From: Candidatus Competibacteraceae bacterium
Lineage (GTDB): Bacteria > Pseudomonadota > Gammaproteobacteria > Competibacterales > Competibacteraceae
Direction: 5' to 3'
NCBI GenBank assembly: GCA_003989085.1
Contig: RXIV01000009.1
Span: 1-64,000 of the forward strand
Length of the DNA stretch: 64,000 bases
Position 1 is the stretch's first letter. Every line of letters starts with the position of its first letter. Below the pieces are notes generated by a model. That model was not told where the DNA came from and made no database searches. It was given only the letters and a program-made list of their open reading frames with translations. Shown piece after piece: positions 8,317 through 16,405 of the stretch. Position numbers and translations under genes: made by a program.

Positions 8317-10377
8317 ATGTCCATGAATAGCGAGTTACCCGATTTCATCCGCTTTGGCCGGGCGATCTGCGGCGACCTGCTTCAGGCTGAACGGCGCGAA
8401 TGGTGGCTGAGCAATGGGCTGGGTGGTTACGCCGCCGGGACGGTGGCTGGCACGCTGACCCGTGGTTACCACGGCTTGCTGATCGCGCCGATGCGGCCAC
8501 CGCTGGATCGCCGACTGGTCTTTACCAAGGCTGACACGATACTGGTGGACGGCGACCGCGACATCGCCCTGTTCAGCAATCGCTGGGTCGGCGAGGTGGT
8601 TAGCCCTGACGGCCACATCCACCTGGAATCGTTCCATCTCGACGGGCGGATGCCGGTGTGGCGTTTCGCCATCGGCGACCTGGTGCTGGAGCAGCGCATC
8701 TGGCTGGAGCCGGGCGCTAATACCTCCTATGTCGCCTGGCGACTGGCTTCGGCAAGCGCCGCTCGCCCGTTGCAACTCCGGGTTCGCCTGCTGGTGAATG
8801 GGCGCAACCACCATGCCCGCACCCGGATGACTGACTTCCAGCCAGTGCTGTCCGCGCCTGATCCAGCGGTGCGGCAGATTGAAACCAGCGCTTTCACCCT
8901 GCGATTGTGGGCCTGCGGCGGGGTCATCCAGGACGGGATGAGCTGGTTCGAGAACTTTGATCTGCCGGTCGAGCATGAACGCGGTCTCGATCCTTGCGAT
9001 CATCATTTCTGTCTCGGTGAAGCCATGTTGGACTTGCCGTTCGGAGTCTGGACCGGGGTCGTCGCCAGTCTGGATGAGGCCGCCGATCTGGATTTGACGG
9101 CCGCCATGCAGCGGTTCCAGGATCGGGATCGGTTGTTGTTGGCTGAGGCTGAAGCGCACGTTCCCGAATGGCGCGGCGCTCCTGACTGGCTGCGACAACT
9201 GATTCTGGCAGCGGACAGCTTCATCGTCGCCCGGCCATTGTCCGACGGTTCGCCCGGCCAGTCGGTGATCGCCGGCTATCCCTGGTTCGGCGACTGGGGC
9301 CGCGACACCCTGATCGCCCTGCCCGGATTAACTCTGGCCACGGGCCGCGCCGATCTGGCCCGGCGCATTCTGCTGACCTACGCCCGTTTCATTGATCAGG
9401 GCATGTTGCCCAATCAGCTTCCCGCCGCCGGAGAAGAGCCAGCCTATAACACGGTGGACGCCGCGCTCTGGTATGTCGAGGCGTGGCGGGCCACGGTTGC
9501 GGTCAGCGCCGATGCCGCCAGGCTGGCTGAGGCGTTTCCTATCGTGCAAGAAATCATCGCCTGGCACGTCGCCGGAACCCGCTATGGTATTTGCATGGAC
9601 GCCAACGATGGCCTGTTGCGGGCGGGTGAACCGGGCACGCAACTGACCTGGATGGACGCCAAGATCGGCGACTGGGTGATCACACCGCGTCTTGGCAAGC
9701 CGGTTGAGATCAACGCGCTCTGGTACAACGCGCTGCGCAGTGTGGCCGGTTTTGCTCGCCGCCTGGGCCAGTCGCCGGCCCTGTATGACGACTTGGCCGA
9801 TCAGGTGCGGTACGGCTTTCGCCGCTTCATTCGCCCCGACGGCAAGGGCTTGTTTGATGTGCTGGACGGTCCCGACGGCGACGATGCCTCGCTTCGCCCG
9901 AACCAGATTTTTGCCGTCAGCCTGCACTACAGTCCGCTCGACCGCGCCACGCAGCACGCCGTGCTGCGGGTTTGCGGACAGGAATTACTGACCTCCTGTG
10001 GCTTGCGCTCACTGACGCCGCGTCATGCCGACTTCCGGCCCTGCTACCTCGGCAACGTTCGGGAACGCGACAGTGGCTATCACCAGGGGCCGGTGTGGGG
10101 CTGGCTGCTCGGCCATTACGCGCTGGCCCATTACCGGGTGCATGGCGACGCGGCAGCGGCACAAGCCTGGCTCGAACCGATCCGCGATCATTTAAGTGAT
10201 GCCGGACTGGGTACGATGAGTGAGATTTTCGACGGTGAGCCACCGCACCGACCGCGCGGCGCACCGGCGCAAGCCTGGTCAGTGGCCTGCCTCCTCGATG
10301 CCTGGCAACGGTTGGAGCGGTTGGCTAAGCCGCCGCTTCCGCACCCTTTGCCGCTTCCGCCGGAGGCAACAGGCTGA
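8317..10377 (+). CDS. Amylo-alpha-1,6-glucosidase / glycogen debranching enzyme (GH133-like)
   Basis: This 686-residue cytoplasmic enzyme should hydrolyse alpha-1,6 branch stubs of glycogen. The N-terminal half carries the debranching N-domain signature EWWLSNGLGGYAAGT and TRGYHGLLIA. The C-terminal (alpha/alpha)6 barrel has YPWFGDWGRDTLIALPG, LTWMDAKIGDW and KPVEINALWYNAL, which hold the acidic catalytic residues of the family. ATGs at 8317 and 8323 are both possible and neither has a strong ribosome site. The last 53 bp overlap the convergent antiporter gene, so the C-terminal tail is encoded on both strands. No other glycogen genes are in the window. Confidence 0.92.
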   Translation: MSMNSELPDFIRFGRAICGDLLQAERREWWLSNGLGGYAAGTVAGTLTRGYHGLLIAPMRPPLDRRLVFTKADTILVDGDRDIALFSNRWVGEVVSPDGHIHLESFHLDGRMPVWRFAIGDLVLEQRIWLEPGANTSYVAWRLASASAARPLQLRVRLLVNGRNHHARTRMTDFQPVLSAPDPAVRQIETSAFTLRLWACGGVIQDGMSWFENFDLPVEHERGLDPCDHHFCLGEAMLDLPFGVWTGVVASLDEAADLDLTAAMQRFQDRDRLLLAEAEAHVPEWRGAPDWLRQLILAADSFIVARPLSDGSPGQSVIAGYPWFGDWGRDTLIALPGLTLATGRADLARRILLTYARFIDQGMLPNQLPAAGEEPAYNTVDAALWYVEAWRATVAVSADAARLAEAFPIVQEIIAWHVAGTRYGICMDANDGLLRAGEPGTQLTWMDAKIGDWVITPRLGKPVEINALWYNALRSVAGFARRLGQSPALYDDLADQVRYGFRRFIRPDGKGLFDVLDGPDGDDASLRPNQIFAVSLHYSPLDRATQHAVLRVCGQELLTSCGLRSLTPRHADFRPCYLGNVRERDSGYHQGPVWGWLLGHYALAHYRVHGDAAAAQAWLEPIRDHLSDAGLGTMSEIFDGEPPHRPRGAPAQAWSVACLLDAWQRLERLAKPPLPHPLPLPPEATG

Positions 10378-12136
10378 TCACTATCCAGCCGGGGCCAGGT
10401 TGCAGGGTTTCCCTGGTTGAAAAGACCCGTAACAGGCTCTTGGGATCGAGCGCAAACAGCGGAATCGCCTGCTCACCCCATTTGTTGCGAAAGGCGGCAA
10501 AATCGAAACTGGCCGTCAGCGGGGTGGCGCGGATGGCATGGCCTTGATCCAACCGGTCCTGAAGACGGTTCAGCGTGACCTGCTCGCCAAACAGGCGGGC
10601 GGTGCGGTAGGAATGCACAATGCGGACCCGGTCGGCATCATCTCGTTCCTCATCCAGCCGCAGGGTATAAATCTGGTCGGGTCCAAACAGCGGGCGGTAG
10701 TACAACCCAGCGAGGGTATTGCGTTCCGGCCACAGCGACAGGGCCAGTAACTTGCCAATCCCGGTCAAGTCCAGGTAGGTATCCGCGTGTTCTGACAGCA
10801 CATTACCGTGGTAGATTGGCACTCCGGCCATCCGGGCGGCGCGAACATTCCGCCAGAGCGGATCGGCCAGAATTACCGGAATCTCCCGTTCATGCAGCGC
10901 CTGCGCAACGGCCCGGGCAACTGGATTGCCGCCCACGATTAAAACTCCACGGGGCGGCGGCGCGGCCATTCCCAGCTTCTGCACCACAATCCGGGCGGTC
11001 AGGCTTTGCAGCGTCACCGTCACCACAATCACCAGAAAGGTCAGCGCCGCCAAGGTCCGGGCTTCGCTATAGCCCAGGCGTTCCAGTTGCAGGGCGAACA
11101 AAGCAGACACCGCCGCTGCGACGATCCCGCGCGGGGCAATCCAAGCCAACACCGCCTTTTGTCGCCAGTTAAGCGTAGAGCCGATCGCCGCCAGCCAGAC
11201 TGCCGCCGGTCGGGCAATGAACAGGATCGCCAGCAGGACGCCGACCGCACCCCAGCCCATACCGGAGAAGGCATGAGGATCGATCCGCGCCGCCAGCACG
11301 ATGAACAGCACCGAAATCAGCAGCAGAGTCAGGGTTTCCTTGAAATCCAGAATATCCTCAATGATCAGATCGCGGGCGTTAGCCAGCCGAATCCCCATAA
11401 CCGTCACCGCCAACAGACCGGATTCGGTGGCCAGCGCGTTGGCAAAAGTGAACACGCCAAGCACCAGCGCCAGACTGACGACCCGGTGCAGATATTCAGG
11501 CAGCCATTGCCGGCGCATCAGGATAGCCAGCAGCCAGGCGCCCGACAGACCGAACAGGGTGCCAGCGATCATGATCGCGCCAAACATCAGGATGGTATGT
11601 TGATACTGCTCGGAGACGGTGAACTCGAACACCAACACCGCCAGCAGAGCGCCGATGGGGTCAATCAGGATACTTTCCCAGTGCAGGATGTTAGCCAGCT
11701 CCCGCTGCGGGCGGACACTGCGCAGCAAGGGCGCTACCACTGTAGGCCCGGTGACCGTGACCAGTGCACCAAACAGCAACGCCAGCGACCAGGGCAGGTT
11801 CATGCACAGGCGGGCGGCCAGCGCGATGAGCAGGCCGTTCAACAGCACGCCGAATGAAACCAGATTGCGGACCATCCGCGCCCGGCCCCGAAGTTTGGAA
11901 AAACGCAGTGTGAGCGCACCTTCAAACAGGATGACGGCGACTCCGAGCGAGACCATCGGGAACAGCAGGTTGCCAAACAGCTGGTCTGGAGCGAGCCAGC
12001 CGGCGATAGGACCTGCCACCAGGCCAACGGCAAGCAGTGGCAGGATGGCGGGCAAGCGCAGCCACCAAGCCAGCCACTGTGCGCCCATGCCGGCCAGCAG
12101 AATAAGCGAGAGAGTCAGGGGAATAGCGTCATGCAT
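10325..12136 (-). CDS. CPA1-type Na+/H+ (or K+/H+) antiporter with C-terminal TrkA-N domain
   Basis: This 603-residue inner-membrane protein has about 12 helices in residues 1-385. They include VTVTGPTVVAPLL and the ion-binding HWESILIDPIGA motif (E154, D159) of NhaP-like exchangers. A cytoplasmic Rossmann domain follows (RGVLIVGGNPVARAVAQAL, about residues 395-500), resembling TrkA-N/RCK domains that bind nucleotides and gate transport. The C-terminal tail PPAEAAKGAEAAA lies in the 53-bp convergent overlap with the debranching gene. Cation specificity cannot be read from sequence. The divergent neighbour at 12312 is a c-di-GMP protein. Confidence 0.9.
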   Translation of the reverse strand: MHDAIPLTLSLILLAGMGAQWLAWWLRLPAILPLLAVGLVAGPIAGWLAPDQLFGNLLFPMVSLGVAVILFEGALTLRFSKLRGRARMVRNLVSFGVLLNGLLIALAARLCMNLPWSLALLFGALVTVTGPTVVAPLLRSVRPQRELANILHWESILIDPIGALLAVLVFEFTVSEQYQHTILMFGAIMIAGTLFGLSGAWLLAILMRRQWLPEYLHRVVSLALVLGVFTFANALATESGLLAVTVMGIRLANARDLIIEDILDFKETLTLLLISVLFIVLAARIDPHAFSGMGWGAVGVLLAILFIARPAAVWLAAIGSTLNWRQKAVLAWIAPRGIVAAAVSALFALQLERLGYSEARTLAALTFLVIVVTVTLQSLTARIVVQKLGMAAPPPRGVLIVGGNPVARAVAQALHEREIPVILADPLWRNVRAARMAGVPIYHGNVLSEHADTYLDLTGIGKLLALSLWPERNTLAGLYYRPLFGPDQIYTLRLDEERDDADRVRIVHSYRTARLFGEQVTLNRLQDRLDQGHAIRATPLTASFDFAAFRNKWGEQAIPLFALDPKSLLRVFSTRETLQPGPGWIVISLLPPAEAAKGAEAAA

Positions 12137-12311
12137 GGCGAAGCGCTCGAAGTGGATGACGGGAGAGTCGGGCGTTGGGAATCCGCCCCGGTTCGGTCGG
12201 AGTCACAACGTCATGATGTGTTTGGCCCGTGTGTTCCTGTACTAGAATAAGGGTTTTCCGGTAGGCGTAAACAGCGGTTAACGTCTGCCCACGCAAGGCC
12301 ATCTTATCTGG

Positions 12312-14885
12312 ATGAACACTGAAGCTTGGCTGTCCCGTTTGCAACTGATGGGTTCACTGGCGCTCGTTCTCGTGCTGGCGCTGGCCTTGGGAGGCTATTT
12401 TGTCAGGCAGGACATCCGCCTGTTTGAGAGTAACCTGCAAGCGATGGAGCAGGAATTCCTCCGCAATCACCGCGAACTGCTGGAGCGCGAAGCCGCCAAC
12501 GTCAAGGGCTATCTGGATCATCTGCTGAACCGTTCTGAACTGCTGCTCAAAGAGCGGATTCGGGCCGAAGTCGATCAGGCGATGCAGATCGTCGAGACCC
12601 TCTACCAGCGTGAACAAGGGCGGCGCGACGCAGCAGACATCCGGCAATTGATCGTTGAAACACTGCGGCCCTTACGCTTTTTCGACGGACGGGGCTACTT
12701 CTTCATCGATGATCTGGAGGGCAACTGCATCCTGTTGCCGATCCAGCCAGAGCGGGAAGGCAGCTCGCTATGGGACAACCAGGACGATACCGGGCATTAC
12801 ATCATGCGCGATCTGGCGCGGGCAGCCCAGGAACCGGCTGGTGAAGGTTTCTCGCACTACCGCTGGTATGCGCCAGGCGACAATACCCAAATGGCCGACA
12901 AGGTTGCCTATGTGCGGCGGTTTGAACCTTACGGCTGGATCATCGGCGCCGGCGAATATCTGAGCGTCTTCCGGGCTGATTTGCAGCGGGAAGTGCTGGA
13001 CTGGATTCGCACTATCCGTTTCAGTACGGACGGTTACGTCGCGATCATCGCCAATGATGGCACCCTGCTGGTTTCGCCCACCGTGTCGGACATGGAAGGC
13101 CGAAATTATCAGGCGTTGCGCGATCCCAGGATGCGGGAGGTGACCGCCCGCATCCTGGCGTTCAGTCGTGAGAGCGGCGGTTTTCTCAATTACACGTGGG
13201 TCCGGCCGACTGACTCGACGCAGACCCTGCTGCCCAAGATGGCTTACGTCATCCGCTTGCCCGGCTGGAACTGGACGCTGGTGACCGGCCTGTATCTCAA
13301 TGATCTGGACACCGTGCTGAACCAGCGACGGACCGTGTTGCAGGAGGGAATGCGCGAGCGGATTTGGCACACCATCCTAATGGTGCTGCTGGCTGCCGCA
13401 GCGACCGTGGCGCTCTCGGTGCTGTATGCCCGTTGGGTGAGCGGTGTAGTCGCGGGGTATCGGCGGGACCTCGGCGAACGCACCACCGCGCTGCAAAAAA
13501 CAGCCAGGGCGCTGGATCGGGCGCAGTCTGCGGTAGATCACGCAATCGATGAGCGCAAGATCGCTGAGGAGCAACTGCGGCATCTTTCTGAGTATGACGA
13601 GTTGACCGGCTTGCCCAATCGCGCCTCGTTACGGAACCACCTGTGCCAGGCCGTGTCCGTCGCAGCACGAAGCGGACATGGCCTGGCGGTGCTGTTCCTC
13701 AATCTGGATCGGTTCAAGACGGTCAATAATTCACTGGGTTATCCGCATGGCGATCAAGTGTTGCAGGAAATGGCCCGGCGATTACGGTTGGCCGTCCGCG
13801 CCAGCGATACCCTGAGCCGACATGGTGGAGATGAGTTCGTCGCGCTGTTGCCGGAACTCCTGCACCGCCATCAAGTGGGAGCAGTAGCCGAAAAACTGAT
13901 GCAGGCTATGGCGAAACCATACCGGCTGGACGATCGACCGGAGGAACTGGTCATCACCCTCAGCATCGGGATCAGCATGTACCCGGACGATGGCCGGGAT
14001 GTCGATAGCCTGTTGCACAATGCGGCGGTCGCCTTGAGCAAGGCCAAGCAGGAGGGACGCAATAACTACTGCTTCTTCACTTCGGACATGGACGCCCGCG
14101 GTCATGCTCGGTTGTCGCTGGAAAACCGGCTGCGGCGGGCGCTGGAGCGCGGCGAGTTTGCGTTGCATTACCAGCCGCAATTCCAGATCACCGATGGCCG
14201 GCTGATCGGCTACGAAGCGCTGGTGCGCTGGTCAAGCGATGACGGGCTGATTTCGCCAGTCCAGTTTATTCCGGTTGCCGAGGAGTGTGGCTTGATCCTG
14301 CCATTGGGTGCTTGGGTGCTGAAAGAGGCTTGTCGGCAAAACCAGCACTGGCGGGACCAGGGACTGGCAATTCAACCGGTGGCGGTGAACCTGTCGCCGG
14401 TGCAATTCCGGCGACAAGCAGTGGGCGCGACGGTGATTGAGGCCTTACAGGCCAGCGGCCTGAATCCGGGCTATCTGGAATTGGAATTGACCGAAGGCGT
14501 GTTGATGGAGAATCCGGAACAGGCCAGTGCCGTATTGCGCGAGTTGAAGGCGATGGGAGTACGGCTGGCAGTGGATGATTTTGGCACCGGTTATTCCAGC
14601 CTGAGCTACTTGAAACGCTTCCCGCTGGACACGCTCAAAATCGATCGCGCCTTCGTTCAGGGCCTGCCGGTGGATCGGGATGATGCGGCGATCACCACCG
14701 CTATTATCCGGTTGGCCAAGAGCCTGGGCTTGACCACGATAGCGGAAGGGGTGGAAATCGAAGCGCAACGCGCCTTTCTGCTGGCGGAAGGCTGCGACCG
14801 TCTGCAAGGCTTTCTGTGGAGTCGGCCGCTGCCTGCGGCGGAGCTGGAAGCCCTGTTGCGGCAGGGCGGCGACAGGTCGTCCTGA
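12312..14885 (+). CDS. Cache-GGDEF-EAL cyclic-di-GMP signalling protein
   Basis: This 857-residue membrane sensor has a helix at about 12-30 and a periplasmic tandem Cache-type region at about 35-335 (GRGYFFIDDLEGNCILLP; VAYVRRFEPYGWIIGAGEYL; MAYVIRLPGWNWTLVTGLYL). A second helix lies near 345-370, followed by a short coiled coil. The cyclase domain keeps GGDEF (505-509) and an RASD inhibitory I-site just before it. The phosphodiesterase domain keeps EAL (635-637), the [17 protein letters not shown] metal motif and LTIAEGVE. Both halves could be active, so the net effect on c-di-GMP is unknown. A TAGAAT hexamer at 12243-12248 is a weak candidate -10 element. Confidence 0.93.
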   Translation: MNTEAWLSRLQLMGSLALVLVLALALGGYFVRQDIRLFESNLQAMEQEFLRNHRELLEREAANVKGYLDHLLNRSELLLKERIRAEVDQAMQIVETLYQREQGRRDAADIRQLIVETLRPLRFFDGRGYFFIDDLEGNCILLPIQPEREGSSLWDNQDDTGHYIMRDLARAAQEPAGEGFSHYRWYAPGDNTQMADKVAYVRRFEPYGWIIGAGEYLSVFRADLQREVLDWIRTIRFSTDGYVAIIANDGTLLVSPTVSDMEGRNYQALRDPRMREVTARILAFSRESGGFLNYTWVRPTDSTQTLLPKMAYVIRLPGWNWTLVTGLYLNDLDTVLNQRRTVLQEGMRERIWHTILMVLLAAAATVALSVLYARWVSGVVAGYRRDLGERTTALQKTARALDRAQSAVDHAIDERKIAEEQLRHLSEYDELTGLPNRASLRNHLCQAVSVAARSGHGLAVLFLNLDRFKTVNNSLGYPHGDQVLQEMARRLRLAVRASDTLSRHGGDEFVALLPELLHRHQVGAVAEKLMQAMAKPYRLDDRPEELVITLSIGISMYPDDGRDVDSLLHNAAVALSKAKQEGRNNYCFFTSDMDARGHARLSLENRLRRALERGEFALHYQPQFQITDGRLIGYEALVRWSSDDGLISPVQFIPVAEECGLILPLGAWVLKEACRQNQHWRDQGLAIQPVAVNLSPVQFRRQAVGATVIEALQASGLNPGYLELELTEGVLMENPEQASAVLRELKAMGVRLAVDDFGTGYSSLSYLKRFPLDTLKIDRAFVQGLPVDRDDAAITTAIIRLAKSLGLTTIAEGVEIEAQRAFLLAEGCDRLQGFLWSRPLPAAELEALLRQGGDRSS

Positions 14886-15005
14886 CGCGAATCAGGCGGG
14901 CATAGCGCTTTATTCTGGTGTGGATTAACCTTAAGAAAACAAAGGGCGCCGTGTCATCGCTTCCCGGCGCGGTCACCAACATCCCGATAGTTCGCCCCCG
15001 TCGCC

Positions 15006-15773
15006 ATGGAAATTTTCGTCTATCACACCCCGGATCAAGTCCCCGCCTTAAGTAAAAAAGCCCGCAAAGGCGGCCTCAGCCTCAATCTGCCGGCCTGCGC
15101 CATTGTGATCGATGTGCTTCGCGCCACCACTACGATGGCGACCGCGCTGCAATCCGGCGCGGAGGCCATTCAGGTCTTCGCTGATATTGACGAACTATTC
15201 AAGGTCAGCAAGGACTGGCCGGCGGAACAACGCCTGCTGGCCGGCGAGCGGGGCGGCGAGAAGCTGGAAGGTTTCGATCTCGGTAATTCTCCCACCGAAT
15301 GCACCCCGGAACGGGTCAGCGGCAAGCGGCTGTTCATGAGCACCACCAACGGCACCCGCGCTCTGGAGCGGGTGCAACAAGTCCCGATCCTGATGACCGC
15401 AGCGCTGACCAATCGCGCAGCCGTCGTGCGTTATTTGCTCCAGGAACAACCGCACACCATCTGGATCGTGGCGGCGGGCTGGCGCGGCGGGTTTTCACTG
15501 GAAGACACCATTTGCGCTGGAGCGATTGCCTGTGCGCTCCGGGTCGAACGCGACAGCGACTGCGCCGGAGATGATGAGTCCATCGCCGCCATGGCCTTGT
15601 TTGAACAGTGGCAAACCCGGTTGCCGCAGTTGTTGCGTTATGCGCATCACGGGCGTGGGTTGGCTGCGCTGGGGTGTGGGGAGGATCTGGATTACTGCGC
15701 CCAACTCGACTGCCTCGATATTGTGCCGCTGCAAACCGAACCGGGGGTGTTGAAAGCAGTGAGGCCCTACTGA
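15006..15773 (+). CDS. comB: 2-phosphosulfolactate phosphatase family protein (ComB)
   Basis: The 255-residue protein carries the ComB signatures IDVLRATTTMATAL, AGERGGEKLEGFDLGNSP and FMSTTNGTRAL. In methanogens ComB makes sulfolactate for coenzyme M. Bacterial homologues are widespread without a coenzyme M pathway, and none of comA, comC, comD or comE is nearby, so the substrate here is unknown. The start has no clear Shine-Dalgarno sequence but matches the family N-terminus. Its stop lies 11 bp from the convergent small membrane-protein gene. Confidence 0.88.
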   Translation: MEIFVYHTPDQVPALSKKARKGGLSLNLPACAIVIDVLRATTTMATALQSGAEAIQVFADIDELFKVSKDWPAEQRLLAGERGGEKLEGFDLGNSPTECTPERVSGKRLFMSTTNGTRALERVQQVPILMTAALTNRAAVVRYLLQEQPHTIWIVAAGWRGGFSLEDTICAGAIACALRVERDSDCAGDDESIAAMALFEQWQTRLPQLLRYAHHGRGLAALGCGEDLDYCAQLDCLDIVPLQTEPGVLKAVRPY

Positions 15774-15784
15774 ACAACCGGGCG

Positions 15785-16276
15785 TCAGCGCGGCTCGCCA
15801 TCGCCCCGATCATCAGGCCGAGTCGCCCGCAACAGATTCAACCCGCTTTCCATCAAGGATGAGCCGGTGCGAACCACTTTTTTGGCGGTTCGATCCAGCA
15901 GATCGCTGGCGCTCAAGGCATCGGTAAAGCCTTTCCGCACTTCCTCGCGAAAGGCTGGTAGCGCCTCGGCTGCCGCCTCCTGGAAACCGGCGGTCAGTTC
16001 CGCCCGGATCTTTGGCAGCAGTTCGGTCGCTGCCTGCTCCACCCCGCCGTACACCTGCACTCGCAGCGGTTCCAGCAAATCCTGCCCGGCCGCTCCTACT
16101 CCGGCCTTGACCCGTGCTTCCAGCGTCTCGGCCAGCACCGCCAACCGGGCCTCAAACTGCGGCTGAAGCCAGCGCCGCAACGCCAGCCAGCCCAAAATCA
16201 GCGTCAATCCACTGGTGATCAGCGCTGTCGCCGCCACAAGCAACAGTAATTGCGTTCCACTCATTAATTCACCCAT
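15785..16276 (-). CDS. Small membrane-anchored protein with amphipathic helical tail, unknown function
   Basis: This 163-residue protein starts with one membrane helix (LLLLVAATALITSGLTLILGWLAL, about residues 10-33). A long predicted alpha-helical region follows, with repeated Ala/Glu/Leu patterning (TLEARVKAGVGAAGQDL; AAAEALPAFREEVRKGF) and a polar C-terminus. I do not recognise a family. The GTGAATTA-spaced second ATG at 16264 is an alternative start. GGAGGAA lies directly before the ATG at 16276, which is close for initiation there. It is divergent from the acyl reductase gene, with about 130 bp between them. Confidence 0.7.
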   Translation of the reverse strand: MGELMSGTQLLLLVAATALITSGLTLILGWLALRRWLQPQFEARLAVLAETLEARVKAGVGAAGQDLLEPLRVQVYGGVEQAATELLPKIRAELTAGFQEAAAEALPAFREEVRKGFTDALSASDLLDRTAKKVVRTGSSLMESGLNLLRATRPDDRGDGEPR

Positions 16277-16405
16277 TTCCTCCAGTTTCGCCGCCTCGCT
16301 TGCTCATTGATTCAGCTCTTCCTGTAACCAGCGCCCGCCAAAAATTTTCCAGTCATCCCATCTATAATTGATCCTTAAATTACAGTGAAGTCAGGAGCTG
16401 AAAAA

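Noticed and set aside
11006..11857. 283-codon Gln/His-rich frame antisense to the antiporter
   Set aside because: Composition is that of a complementary membrane-protein strand; no ribosome site or domain.
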